Part shown: positions 46,120-56,035 of the stretch, one piece after another
How the letters are laid out: each line of letters starts with the position of its first letter
How positions within the stretch are numbered: position 1 is the stretch's first letter
DNA from: Achatina immaculata
Lineage: Eukaryota > Mollusca > Gastropoda > Stylommatophora > Achatinidae
DNA: 64,000 nt
NCBI GenBank assembly: GCA_009760885.1
Contig: CM019718.1
Coordinates: 23,440,633-23,504,632 of the forward strand
Direction of reading: 5' to 3'
The notes under the pieces: generated by a model
Database searches by the model: none
Told to the model about the DNA's origin: nothing
Seen by the model: only the letters and a program-made list of their open reading frames with translations
Made by a program: the position numbers and the translations under genes

Positions 46120-48066
46120 AGCTCTATCACCCCAGCTACTCAGCTCTATAACCCCAGCTACTCAACTCTATAACCCCAGCTACTCAACTCTATCAACCCA
46201 AGCTACTCAACTCTATCACCCCAGCTATTCAGCGCTATCACCCCAGCTACTCAACTCTATCACCCCAGTTACTCAGCTCTATCACCCCAGCTACTCGTCA
46301 CCCCAGCTACTCAGCTCTATCACCCCAGCTACTCGTCACCCCAGCTACTCAAGTCTATCACCTCAGCTACTCAGCTCTATCACCCCAGCTACTCGTCACC
46401 CAGCTACTCAGCTCTATCACCTGAGCTACTCAGCTCTATCACCCCAGTTACTCAGCTCTATCACCCCAGCTACTCGTCACCCCAACTACTCAGCTCTATC
46501 ACCCCAGCTACTCAACTCTATCACCACAGCTACACAGCTCTATCACCCCAGCTATTCGTCACCTCAGCTACTCAGCTCTATCACCCCAGCTACTCAGCTC
46601 TATCACCCCAGCTACTCGTCACCCCAGATACTCAGCTCTATCACCCCAGCTACTCAGCTCTATCACCCCAGCTACTCAGCTCTATCAGCCCAGCTACTCG
46701 TCACCCAAACTACTCAGCTCTATCACCCCAGCTACTCAGCTCTATCACCCCAGCTACTCAGCTCTATCACCTGAGCTACTCAGCTCTATCACCCCAGTTA
46801 CTCAGCTCTATCACCCCAGCTACTCGTCACCCCAACTACTCAGCTCTATCACCCCAGCTACTCAACTCTATCACCACAGCTACACAGCTCTATCACCCCA
46901 GCTATTCGTCACCTCAGCTACTCAGCTCTATCACCCCAGCTACTCAGCTCTATCACCCCAGCTACTCGTCACCCCAGATACTCAGCTCTATCACCCCAGC
47001 TACTCAGCTCTATCACCCCAGCTACTCAGCTCTATCACCCCAGCTACTCGTCACCCCAGCTACTCAGCTCTATCACCCCAGCTACTCAGCTCTATCACCC
47101 CAGCTACTCAGCTCTACACCCCAGCTACTCAGCTCTATCACCCCAGCTACTCAGCTCTATCACCCCAGCTACTCAGCTCTATCACCCCAGCTACTCAGCT
47201 CTATCACCCCAGCTACTCAGCTCTATCACCCCAGCTACTCAGCTCTATCACCCCGGCTACTCAACTCTATCACCCCATCTACTCGTCACCCCAGCTACTC
47301 AGCTCTATCACCCCAGCTACTCAGCTCTATCACCCCAGCTACTCAGCTCTATCACCCCAGCTATTCGTCACCTCAGCTACTCAGCTCTATCACCCCAGCT
47401 ACTCAGCTCTATCACCCCAGCTACTCGTCACCCCAGATACTCAGCTCTATCACCCCAGCTACTCAGCTCTATCACCCCAGCTACTCAGCTCTATCACCCC
47501 AGCTACTCGTCACCCCAGCTACTCAGCTCTATCACCCCAGCTACTCAGCTCTATCACCCCAGCTACTCAGCTCTATCACCCCAGCTACTCAGCTCTATCA
47601 CCCCAGCTACTCAGCTCTATCACCCCAGCTACTCAGCTCTATCACCCCAGCTACTCAGCTCTATCACCCCAGCTACTCAGCTCTATCACCCCAGCTACTC
47701 AGCTCTATCACCCCGGCTACTCAACTCTATCACCCCATCTACTCGTCACCCCAGCTACTCAGCTCTATCACCCCAGCTACTCAGCTCTATCACCTCAGCT
47801 ACTCAGCTCTATCACCTCAGCTACTCAGCTCTATCACCCTAGCTACTCAGCTCTATCACCCCAGCTACTCAGCTCTATCACCCCAGCTACTCAGCTCTAT
47901 CACCTCAGCTACTCAGCTCTATCACCCGAGCTACTCAGCTCTATCACCCCAGCTACTCAGCTCTATCACCTCAGCTACTCAGCTCTATCACCTCAGCTAC
48001 TCAGCTCTATCACCCGAGCTACTCAGCTCTATCACCCCAGCTACTCAGCTCTATCACCCCAGCTAC
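46120..48066. repeat. 22-bp minisatellite with higher-order structure, ~1.95 kb
   Basis: The unit is TACTCAGCTCTATCACCCCAGC, about 85 copies, mixed with a shorter 16-bp form TACTCGTCACCCCAGC. Rare variants recur at fixed distances: CTGAGCTACT at 46421 and 46771, GCTATTCGTC at 46551 and 46901 (350 bp), GCTATTCGTC at 47360, and CCCCGGCTACTCAA near 47252 and 47712 (460 bp). The array therefore grew partly by duplication of long blocks. Confidence 0.97.
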
Positions 48067-48812
48067 CGCAGTGGCTCTCCAAAAACTAAAAACGGGCAAA
48101 AGAACGAGGGAAAGACTCGTATGACGGAACTCGCGCTGCTCGCTTGATTAAGAACTGAGGCGGTGGGTAAGTGGGTGGCCAGCAGAGACGATGGAACCAC
48201 GGACCAGAAATAAACGGTAGCACAGACACAACACGGGACCCGGCCTACACAGTGAAAGGGAAATAACCGATATAAATCCTCTCCGCCACAATGGCTGATT
48301 AACCGCGGTTTTCATTCCTCTCCGCAGGCGGTCGTGTGCGTTGTCCAGGGTTTCTCGGACTGCTGGGTCCCCTTTTTCTCTCACATCCCGGGGCACATCC
48401 TCACCCTCAACGCCCCCCTCCTCCTCCCTGTATGTACTATCGTACATATCATACCCTGTTAAACTAGAGTATGCGTTTCACAATTAAAAACTTCAGCAAG
48501 CAAAACCGATTTAACAATACGAAGGAGTACTCACCTGCTCCATTATCTTCTCAGCTTTTAATGTGACGGGTGAGTTTCTTGTAGGGACACACGTTTCTCT
48601 GTATCAGGTTGAAAAGTTCTAAGAAGGAGGATATTACCCCCCCCCCCGGTCTGTTGCTTCGTTTTTCCTCACCCCCACCCCCACCCTACCGCCTATTTTG
48701 CCTTCACCCCACCCCCCACCCCCCGGGTCCTTTCCTACGCCCACGCAGGTTAACCGGGAAACACAGCACGAGACGAGCTTTTATTTTTTTTTCCTTTCTC
48801 GTTGCTCAGCAA
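48067..48812. other. Unique, partly GC-rich region with a possible minus-strand exon
   Basis: On the minus strand 48148-48447 is open for 99 codons. Its first half is acidic then basic (EEEGGVEGEDVPRDVREKG and DNAHDRLRRGMKTA) and looks protein-like. A polypyrimidine tract ending CCTCTCCGCAG on the plus strand near 48328 and TTTCACTGTGTAG on the minus strand near 48245 could be splice acceptors on opposite strands, so the evidence conflicts. I do not recognise the product. Confidence 0.25.
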
Positions 48813-49708
48813 CAGAGAGAGAGAGAGAGAGAGAGAGTAGGAGAGTGAGTGAGAGGGAATGTGTGAGAGAGAGAGAGTGTTTGAGAGAGTGAGAGTGTGT
48901 GTGAGAGATAATGGGTGAGTGAGAGATAATGGGTGAGAGAGAGAGAGTATGTGAGAAAGGGATAGTGAGTGAGAGAGAGTGTGAGAGAGATTGAGAAAGT
49001 GTGAGAAAAAAGATAGTGAGTGAGAGTGAGTGAGAGAGGGAATGACAGAGAGTGAGTGAGAGAGAGTATGGGAGAGTGTGTGGGAAAGACATAGTGAGTG
49101 AGAGTGAGTGAGAGAGGGAGAGTGAGAACGAGTGAGAGAGATTGAGATAATGAGAGAGAGTGTGAGAAAGAGATAGAAAGTGAGAGAGAGTGTGAGAGAG
49201 AGAGTGAGAAAGGGAGATTGAGAGAATGAGAGAGAGTGTGAGAAAGAGATAGAAAGTAAGAGAGAGTGTGTGAGAGAGCGTGTGAGAAAGAGATAGTGAG
49301 TGAGAGAGAGTGAGAGAGGGAATGACAGAGAGTGTGAGAAAGAGACAGTGAGTGAGAGAGAGAGTGAGAGAGGGAATGACAGAGAGTGTGAGAAAGAGAT
49401 AGTGAGTGAGAGAGAGAAAGCGTGAGAGAGTGAATGAGAGAGAGTGTGAGTAAGAGACAGTGAGAGAGTGTGTGTGTGAGAAAGAGATAGTGAGTGAAAG
49501 AGAGTGTGACAGAGTGAGAGAGAATGTGAGAAAGAGATAGTGAGAGAGAGAGAGAGAGAAAGCGTGAGAAACAGATAGTGAGTGAGAGAGAGTGAATGAG
49601 AGAGAGAGTGTGAGAAAGAGATAGCGAGAGAGTGTGTGTGAGAAAGAGATAGTGAGTGAATGAGAGCGTGACAGAGTGAGAGAGAATGTGAGAAAGAGAT
49701 AGTGAGTG

Positions 49709-49746
<38 letters not shown>

Positions 49747-49768
49747 AGAGAGCGAAAAAGAGTGTGTG
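48813..49768. repeat. GA-rich (purine/pyrimidine) tract, ~950 bp
   Basis: Plus-strand GAGAGAGA with GTGAGTGAGAG and GAAAGAGATAG motifs; almost pure purine with T interruptions. The minus strand is open over long stretches (SLSLSLSH peptides) only because of the repeat. Confidence 0.97.
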
Positions 49769-50104
49769 TGTGTGTATGTAGGTAGGTAGGATTTAAAGAA
49801 AAAAGCCACGAGTTTGATTGCCCCCACTCCTCCCACCCCACTAGAAAGTAATATTGAACTGAATTATTTGACTGACTGTTCATTTTCATATCTAACCAAC
49901 AACAACAAAAAAATAAATAAAATAAAAAGGAATATTCAGTAATATTAACTTTTCTGAACCACAAGTCTCATATGGCGATGTTCACATCAGTTTTGTGGCT
50001 GGAAAAGACAGGAAGATGTGCTTCGTTTAGCTTAGAGGCGGTTTCAGTTGGCGAGAGATAACAGAAACAACGACCGCGGAAAAACTGGTTCTGGCAATGA
50101 TGTA
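49769..50104. other. Unique sequence
   Basis: No gene seen. Confidence 0.4.
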
Positions 50105-50262
50105 AACGAAGGCGCGTGGTTCAGGTGTACTACAATAAAACTAGAAAGAGTGAGGAGACCGGGGAGAAAGAAGAATGGCAGAAAGTAAGATGAGGACGTA
50201 TAAATGAAGAACTTACAACAGTCCAACATTTCGGCAAAAGCTTTTTTTCAAGGATCACTTAC
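50105..50262 (-). repeat. Interspersed repeat P, minus copy (left arm)
   Basis: The reverse complement includes GTGATCCTTGAAAAAAAGC, TTTTGCCGAAATGTTGGACT and TTCTGCCATTCTT. It is the inverted partner of 50932-51062. Confidence 0.85.
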
Positions 50263-50281
50263 AAAAACCAACATAAAACAT

Positions 50282-50750
50282 AAAAACACCAGAAATAGAT
50301 GAAAAATCAAACTAAAAGACACAGGAATATATGAAAAATGAAACTAAAAAACACCACAAATAGATTAAGAATTAATCTAAAAAAACATAAGAAATTGATG
50401 AAAAATTAAACTAAAAACCACCAGAAATAGACGACGAAATAAACTAAAATACACCAGAAATAGATGAAGAATTAATTTTTAAAAAACACCAGAAATATAT
50501 GGAAAATTTAACTAAAAACCACCAGAAACAGATGACGAAATAAACTAAAATTCACCTGAAAAAGATGAAGAATTTAAAAAAAAACCCACCAGAAATGTAC
50601 AAAAAAATTAAGCTGTACAACACCAGAAATATACAAACATTTAAACTAAAAAAACATCTGAAATAAATGAAAAATTAAACTAGAAAACACCAGAAGTAGA
50701 TGAAATATTAAACTAAAAAATACCCGAAGTAAATGAAAAATTAAACACGT
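50282..50750. repeat. ~34-bp minisatellite, about 14 copies
   Basis: The unit contains AACACCAGAAATAGATGAA and AAATTAAACTAAA, with small indels. It sits exactly between two inverted copies of repeat P. Confidence 0.92.
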
Positions 50751-50931
50751 AAGATGTTTTTTTTATATCTTCCATGTAAGGAAGAAGATACAAAAAAGAT
50801 GAATTGGCTACACATTAGAAATAATACTTTTGGACAGAAATATTATCAACAATTCGAAAAGAATACCAAAAAAGCTAAGTGTTTAATTCTTCATCTATTT
50901 TTCGTGGTTTTAATCTGTTGTTGTTTTTGTA

Positions 50932-51062
50932 TGTGATCCTTGAAAAAGGCTTTTGCCGAAATATTGGACTGTTGTATGTTTTTCATTTATCTGTACTCAT
51001 CTTGTTTTCTGCCATTCTTGTTTCTGCCCACTTTCCTCATTCTTTCTATCTTGTCATAAAAC
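50932..51062 (+). repeat. Interspersed repeat P, plus copy (right arm)
   Basis: GTGATCCTTGAAAAAGGC, TTTTGCCGAAATATTGGACT and TTCTGCCATTCTT. The 'GAAAAAGGC...GCCGAAA' motif resembles 3' ends of Penelope-like elements. A third copy starts at about 63945 and is cut by the window end. Confidence 0.85.
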
Positions 51063-51849
51063 TGAACTATCCACCTCCATCTACTTTCATTACAGTTGTT
51101 ACATATAAACACATCTAACGTTATGTATCACCATTCAGGCATGGGATTTATATCAACAGAATCTGATGAAACGTGGCATCTAGTAATATGGCTACTGATA
51201 GCAATGTCTATGCGCCGAAAACAGGAATTTGAAATCGCACTTGCTACACAAAAAGTAGAACATATGTAGGCTTTCAGTCGATTCTCATAAATCAAGCCAA
51301 CATTTCAAACAACAAGTCCTTCATCAGATAGATCTTTCACTATCCTGACACACATGGCTTTGACGTATCCTGTTTACCTGGTGTATATGAGCTTGTGTTC
51401 CAATTTTTTTAGTTTATTAACTTTACTTGGTTTTGTAAAAGGTATAGGATAATTTATACATTATTTATACAAACATAATACACTTGCTTCGCTGTCGTTA
51501 ATTCAGTAAAACATTCAACGTGTGCCTTTTCCAGAGAAAGAATAAAGCTGTGTTCACATAAACTGCAGTAAATCATCATTTGAAAACAGCAGACCGGCAT
51601 AATGAAACGAAACAAATTCAACAAGCACTTCGATGTGATCAATATACAGCCTGCACTTACACTCTCCAAACAAGAAAAAAGTATCACTTATTTTTCTCAA
51701 CAAAAAAAAAAAAAACACAATTTGTAATCTTCTGGTTTCTTCCCGGCTGTGTAAAGAAATAATTACCAAAACGTATCAGTGCCTCAATGAAACGCATGGG
51801 AAGGCAGGCACTTGATCATAGCAGATGCACTTTTTCTTCTTCTTCTTTG
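51063..51849. other. Unique AT-rich sequence
   Basis: The minus strand at 51265-51325 reads GATGAAGGACTTGTTG...AAATGTTGG, again the Penelope-like 3' end style. No host gene recognised. Confidence 0.35.
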
Positions 51850-52090
51850 AGAAGCAGTTTTTCCAGCCATTGAGGCTCATTATTGTACACCAGACAGGTT
51901 TCTATTCCTCTCTGTTCTTAATTTTTTTTTCTTGCCAACTGTTGATTCCAAGAGCGCCCATGTCTCCTTCTGGGCTATCTCTCATTCGTTGTCTAGGTCT
52001 ACCTCTTGGTACATCACTTCTGTACAGGCCATTCTTTGTTTGTCTATCCTCTTCAATTACGTTTCCATCACACCGAATGCTAGGATAATA
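51850..52090 (-). pseudogene. LINE 3' end, family F copy 2
   Basis: The minus strand has EEDRQTKNGLYRSDVPRGRP and RQRMRDSPEGDMGAL, parallel to the ENRQTKK...RPRGRLRQRW region of 34165-34440. Both are followed by the 3' block that reads CAGCC(A/G)TT(G/A)(A/C)GGCTCATT on the plus strand. Confidence 0.7.
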
Positions 52091-52224
52091 GTATCACGAT
52101 GTGATGGGTTAGTGTATGAAAAAGCTAGCGCTGTTCCCTTCTATATTAAAGATTGTTCTGTCCTCCGTTAATGAGGCAAGCTAGAGATAAGGCGCAGGCA
52201 TCAATATTTTACCTTCTCCTTTCA

Positions 52225-52425
52225 TTTAGGTATATTTAGGGGACCATGTGTTGTGCCTGTTTTATACTTGACCTGCCGGAACTGCGGCCACTTGGCCACT
52301 GATTTACTCCACATGGAAGCCGGTCCCATTCTCAGCAGCCGAACTGACCTGGAAACCTTCCAGTCTGGGACTGAACCATGAGATACGAGTGCACTAGCCC
52401 ACCGCGCTACTTTGGTGCACTGTAA
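52225..52425 (-). repeat. tRNA-derived SINE family S, copy 1
   Basis: On the minus strand GTAGCGCGGTGGGCTAGTGC (A box) is followed about 30 bases later by ATGGTTCAGTCCCAGACTGG (B box). The body includes CAGTGGCCAAGTGGCCGCAG and TTCCGGCAGGTCAAG. A diverged copy is at 54596-54785. Confidence 0.75.
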
Positions 52426-52654
52426 TGAACTGGTCACAAATTAGAAGAAAACACACACACACACACTTTTGGATACAAATATTACCGACAAATAATTTAT
52501 ATATAGAATGTGGCACTGAGAATCGTCACCTGAAACGGCACCTGAAAATGTTCTCATGTGACCAGTCTCAAACCTTTCAAAAATAAACAATTTGTGTTTA
52601 CAAAATGTGACAGAATGGATCGTAAACCCACCAACTTGAGAACCTTCAAGCCAC

Positions 52655-52680
52655 CTCCCCCCCCCCCCCCCCCCCCCCTC
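52655..52680. repeat. Poly-C run
   Basis: Near-uninterrupted C run of more than 20 bases. Confidence 0.97.
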
Positions 52681-52705
52681 TCAAATTACATATTGACAGA
52701 ATCAC

Positions 52706-52757
52706 ACATTTGTTTCGTTTCTCGGTTAAATAAACGATTCAGAAACGAAACAAATGT
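52706..52757. other. Perfect 17-bp inverted repeat (hairpin)
   Basis: ACATTTGTTTCGTTTCT at 52706-52722 and its exact reverse complement at 52741-52757, with an 18-base loop. It could form a strong stem in RNA or cruciform DNA. No function is known. Confidence 0.9.
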
Positions 52758-52879
52758 TTCAGCACCATAAAACACAAGGGAAAAACAACAATAACCCCCC
52801 ACCCCCTTTTCATTCTGCGCAGTCATCTACCAACACCTGCAGATCTAGAAAGGCGATAAAGGTAGCTCATGTTTTTTTG

Positions 52880-53065
52880 CACGTCTGTCCGTAAAAAATT
52901 AGTCCTTCCTTTCTTCCTCGCCTTCTTTACCGCATATCTGGGGCCATAGACCATCAATAAGGGCTTTCCATTTATTTCTGCCCTGTGCAGTTTCTCCTGT
53001 CCGTCTCAAGGTGTAGTAGATCTTTTTGATCTCTGCTTCAAGGCTCCTTGGCCAGGTGTTTCTTA
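52880..53065 (-). pseudogene. LINE 3' end fragment, family E-like
   Basis: The minus strand reads TWPRSLEAEIKKI, then QGRNKWKALIDGLWP, resembling the 'TWRRxLExE...DRxxWRxxVxGLC' end of LINE ORF2 proteins. It is short and slightly broken. Confidence 0.6.
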
Positions 53066-54099
53066 TAAAAAGTTAGTGGGGGTGCAAAAGAAACCATCAC
53101 GGTAATCCCCCCTCCCCCACTCCCCCGATGATCTGTCACGTCAGATGACAAAATAAAAACTGCCTCCCATGATCATCTACTTCTCCATAAAATGACCAGA
53201 AAGCCCTCGGTTGGTCATATTGGTGTCCGTGCTTTGACCAGGAAAGGACGCAGCCACCCTCCACAGAGTTGCTCTCAGACACCAACTGATAACATTTTAC
53301 TCTCCAGGGACCACTGCCCATACATAAGCAGACCTGCCGCCTGTCTTAACGAACTTCGTCGAATTCATTCGTTTCCTGTGGAAACTTAAAAACAAATGCA
53401 CTGGACTGGGGATTTAACGTCAGTTACAAAATTTTGGCAGGACTATAATGGCGGCTACTTGATGCACCGCTAGCTGTCATGTGCTCCAAGGAGCTCCAGA
53501 TAAAACTGTACACAAACTACACGTTCCGTCTCTTACAAATTACTTATAAGTATTTTATGTCACAATATATTTCTAAAGTATATTTACACAACTTATCCTA
53601 TAACGTCTGCTTCAGCAAGAGAATTGCAAAGCTAATGCAACTATTAGCAACATTCAAGTTAATTTTAGCAATGAAAAAAATAAACCGTTCAGACTTTGTG
53701 CACAGCCAAAGCAAATAACTCAGCATTTAAGTTACCGCCTAATTGAATATTACTTGCACAGAAAAGCCAGCGGATCTAAAACTGTCAGAATTCTGCAGGT
53801 ACAATTAAACAGAACCCTTGTTACGCACTTCACTGTATCAAGTACCAGCTACATGAGAAGTGATACTTTCGAAGAATCCAACGCTTTCTCAAAGGTTACG
53901 TGCGAGCCTCCAAAGCAATTTTACGTTGGGCACGAGAGAACAGACGGCCATAACAGTTCATGGGAAACGTGTAAGGAGAAAGTCATAAGGCGGGCTTGCG
54001 GCTGTACGTTCCTGCAACCATACAGTGTAAATCAGAGAAGTGTAAAATCTGCCTCACGCTTAGAGGGTTTCTTAATGTTCACAGGTAGCTCACTCCAGG
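53066..54099. other. Unique sequence downstream of the globin stop
   Basis: For a minus-strand globin gene the part next to 54100 would be 3' UTR. The block with GAACTTCGTCGAATT(C/T)(A/G)TTCGTTTCC at about 53347-53375 recurs at 54877-54902, so it belongs to a dispersed repeat. The plus-strand open frame 53754-54170 is discussed under rejected items. Confidence 0.35.
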
Positions 54100-54264
54100 T
54101 CATTTTGTCGAAGCCGTGCTTGATACTCTCGTGGTCTCATTGGTGCCATCGATCATTGTTTGGAGGATAAAGCTGATGGCGATGGTGTAGATGTTCTGCA
54201 TGTTTTCTGTGTACCGGTCTCCTAGCGTCACCCGCACGGCATCCAAGAATGGCTCCTTGATGGA
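54100..54264 (-). CDS. Globin gene, last exon
   Basis: Reading the minus strand, a polypyrimidine tract TTTTTTCTTGTTTTCAG ends at 54265 and is followed by 54 codons and TGA (54102-54100). The peptide starts SIKEPFLDAVRVTLGDRYT and continues ENMQNIYTIAISFILQTM then IDG and a Ser/Thr-rich tail. This fits the G and H helices of a globin (hydrophobic G helix, L-G-x-x-(Y/F)-T turn, then a helix with Y/W and M). Fifteen residues from the splice site to the Gly of the LG turn matches the conserved globin intron at helix position G7.0, phase 0, as in vertebrate globins. Codons are balanced and undamaged. The haem-binding E7/F8 part must lie in upstream exons at higher coordinates; none was found with confidence in this window. 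Which globin type it is cannot be told. Confidence 0.72.
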   Translation of the reverse strand, partial: SIKEPFLDAVRVTLGDRYTENMQNIYTIAISFILQTMIDGTNETTRVSSTASTK

Positions 54265-54595
54265 CTGAAAACAAGAAAAAAATCCCAGCATTAAATGTTG
54301 GCTACATAATTTGATATTACCCCAATGCTATCGTTCACTTCTAGTCTTATAGACAACCACCTAACCAGTAAGTTAATATTTACACACAGAAAAATCTTTA
54401 CAATGTTAAAGAGCCCCCCCCCCCCCCCATTATCATCCACTTCAGGCAAGTTCATGAGTGACTTTATCAGCTTTCTAGATCTCTACTTTTAGCTTTAAAT
54501 TATCTCCTTATCAACTTCCATTGGACAATATGCTCCTTTAATTAAGATGTCAGTGTTTCTCTCACTCAGCTTTAGACATATATACAGAGGATAAG
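54265..54595 (-). other. Intron sequence upstream of the globin exon
   Basis: Inferred intron, minus strand. It contains a G/C run (plus-strand C run at 54414-54428) and a SINE copy further on. Confidence 0.5.
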
Positions 54596-54785
54596 GTGTT
54601 ATGTCCGTTTCTTCCTTGACCTGCCGGAACTGTAGAGAGTGATAAGACCAGCTACCCACCTGGCCACTGACTTACCCCAAATTTCACGTGGCAGCCAGTC
54701 CTTTTTCCGCAGGTGAGCTAGCCTAGAAAGTTTCCAGTCTGGAATCTAACCATGAGATAAGAGTGCGCTAACCCACTGCACTACT
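54596..54785 (-). repeat. tRNA-derived SINE family S, copy 2
   Basis: Same landmarks as 52225-52425: minus-strand GTGCAGTGGGTTAGCGCAC, ATGGTTAGATTCCAGACTGG and GTTCCGGCAGGTCAAGGAAG. It is followed on the plus strand by a (CT)n run at 54783-54808. It probably lies in the globin intron. Confidence 0.75.
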
Positions 54786-54808
54786 CTCTCTCTCTCTCTC
54801 TCTCTCTC

Positions 54809-55400
54809 CCAGACACAAACAACTGACAACATATTACTTTAAAAGGACCTCTGCACATACAGGAGTCAATCCTAATGAACTTCGTCGAATTTGTTCGTTT
54901 CCAGTACAATAATCAATGCATATTTACTGTGTGGCTGCAGAAATTCTATTATTATGTATGCATTTGTGTAGCGTTTTGTCTATTACACATCCATTAGAAA
55001 ATGAAAATAATAACTTTCCGTGTACGAGTATTTCGTTAGATTACATACACCGAAATGTGGATAAGAGGTTAAAGGTAAATGTTTCATTAGTTGAACTCTT
55101 TCACACCACAACAGCATTCATGACTTGGTAGATCTAGCACGCCTATGTGAACCAATGCTCGGGGTGTTATTAGGCAACATCTAAATAAAACAAAAAGCAA
55201 AAGCACCACACATCTAACTATATAAATATATTAGTTATAGAGTAAGTGGGTTTTTTTCAGATTTCTTTCTAATATAATTTATCATCAAAATTTGGTGTGT
55301 CAGAGCTTGGAAAAAATTAATTCAGAAGTGAAAAAATTTACTCACATTTCGTTATATATTTGTTGTAGTAAGCTGAATGTTTGAAATAAGAGTTAAATGT

Positions 55401-55404
<4 letters not shown>
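54809..55404. other. Unique sequence, probably intronic
   Basis: No exon recognised on the minus strand. Confidence 0.35.

Positions 55405-55438
<34 letters not shown>
55405..55438. repeat. (GA)n microsatellite
   Basis: About 17 GA units. Confidence 0.98.
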
Positions 55439-55439
<1 letters not shown>

Positions 55440-55458
55440 TTGATTGATGGATTGATTG

Positions 55459-55536
55459 ATTGGCTAAGTCGATAGTACGCTGTTCTCTCGTGGCTAGACG
55501 GCTGCTCGTCCTACCGGAGTCCTTGTTCGAATCCCA
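55459..55536 (+). repeat. tRNA-like SINE head, family Q copy 1
   Basis: TTGGCTAAGTCGATAGTACG is a good A box and TTGTTCGAATCCCAG a good B box. The 78-bp match to 56716-56796 is about 90% by eye. The next base begins an inverted copy of repeat T. The spacing is larger than in a standard tRNA, so a SINE or class II tRNA relic is favoured. Confidence 0.65.
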
Positions 55537-55625
55537 GATCTTTATTTCAAAAGGGTTAAGAATTAGGCACGCAGGCCCGTCTGACATTCTGCTCTTTATC
55601 ATACATCTTTCACTCTATTCCAGAC
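55537..55625 (-). repeat. Short interspersed repeat T, copy 3
   Basis: Inverted relative to copies 1 and 2: ATCTTTATTT, GGCACGCAGGCCCGTCTGAC, ATTCTGCTCTTTATC. Confidence 0.8.
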
Positions 55626-55671
55626 AGGGAGGGAGGGTGAGGGAGGGAGAGAGAGGGAGGAGAGAGAGAAT

Positions 55672-55793
55672 GAATGAATGAATGAATAATCTTTATTTTT
55701 AAAGGGTAAAGAACTGAGAACGCAGGCCCGTCTTAACATTCTGCCCTTCATCACTCCATCCTTCATTCTTCCCACACGCTCGATTTAATACAA

Positions 55794-55795
<2 letters not shown>
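55672..55795 (-). repeat. Short interspersed repeat T, copy 4
   Basis: (GAAT)n, then AATCTTTATTTTTAAAGGG, CGCAGGCCCGTCTTAACATT and CTGCCCTTCATCACTCC, reverse of the plus-strand copies. Confidence 0.85.
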
Positions 55796-55797
<2 letters not shown>

Positions 55798-55838
<41 letters not shown>

Positions 55839-55845
55839 GAGAGGA
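55798..55845. repeat. (GA)n microsatellite
   Basis: About 18 GA units followed by GGAGAGGA. Confidence 0.97.
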
Positions 55846-56035
55846 AGAACGTATTCTTAGACGGACCTGCCCTGTGAAAATAAAGCTGGCTATTTGTTTC
55901 CTTCGTAGCTTGGAGGTGGATTTCAGTTTCCTGCATGTACCAAGTTACACTGGCAAAAACTTTGACACACGGAAGCGATGATAGGCCAAGACGCAGGCCA
56001 GCACCTTCTACCCAAGAACCCGCATGGATACCGGT
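55846..56035. other. Unique sequence
   Basis: No gene recognised. Confidence 0.35.

Noticed and set aside
48750..49964. 404- and 351-codon minus-strand frames (SLSLSH-type)
   Set aside because: They are readings of a GA/CT repeat with no other sequence signal.
53754..54170. Plus-strand frame with a C-x8-CGC motif (WETCKEKVIRRACGC) that recalls the cysteine-rich part of DEG/ENaC channels
   Set aside because: It lies antisense to the globin 3' side and has no membrane segments, no convincing start or splice sites, and the match is one short motif.
55459..55536. Functional tRNA gene
   Set aside because: A and B boxes are present but no complete cloverleaf with matching acceptor stem could be drawn, and there are two copies joined to other repeats.
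55870..56030. Minus-strand segment VLACVLAYHRF resembling part of a globin G helix
   Set aside because: Interrupted by stops, no splice site, and the real G-helix exon is at 54100-54264; probably chance.
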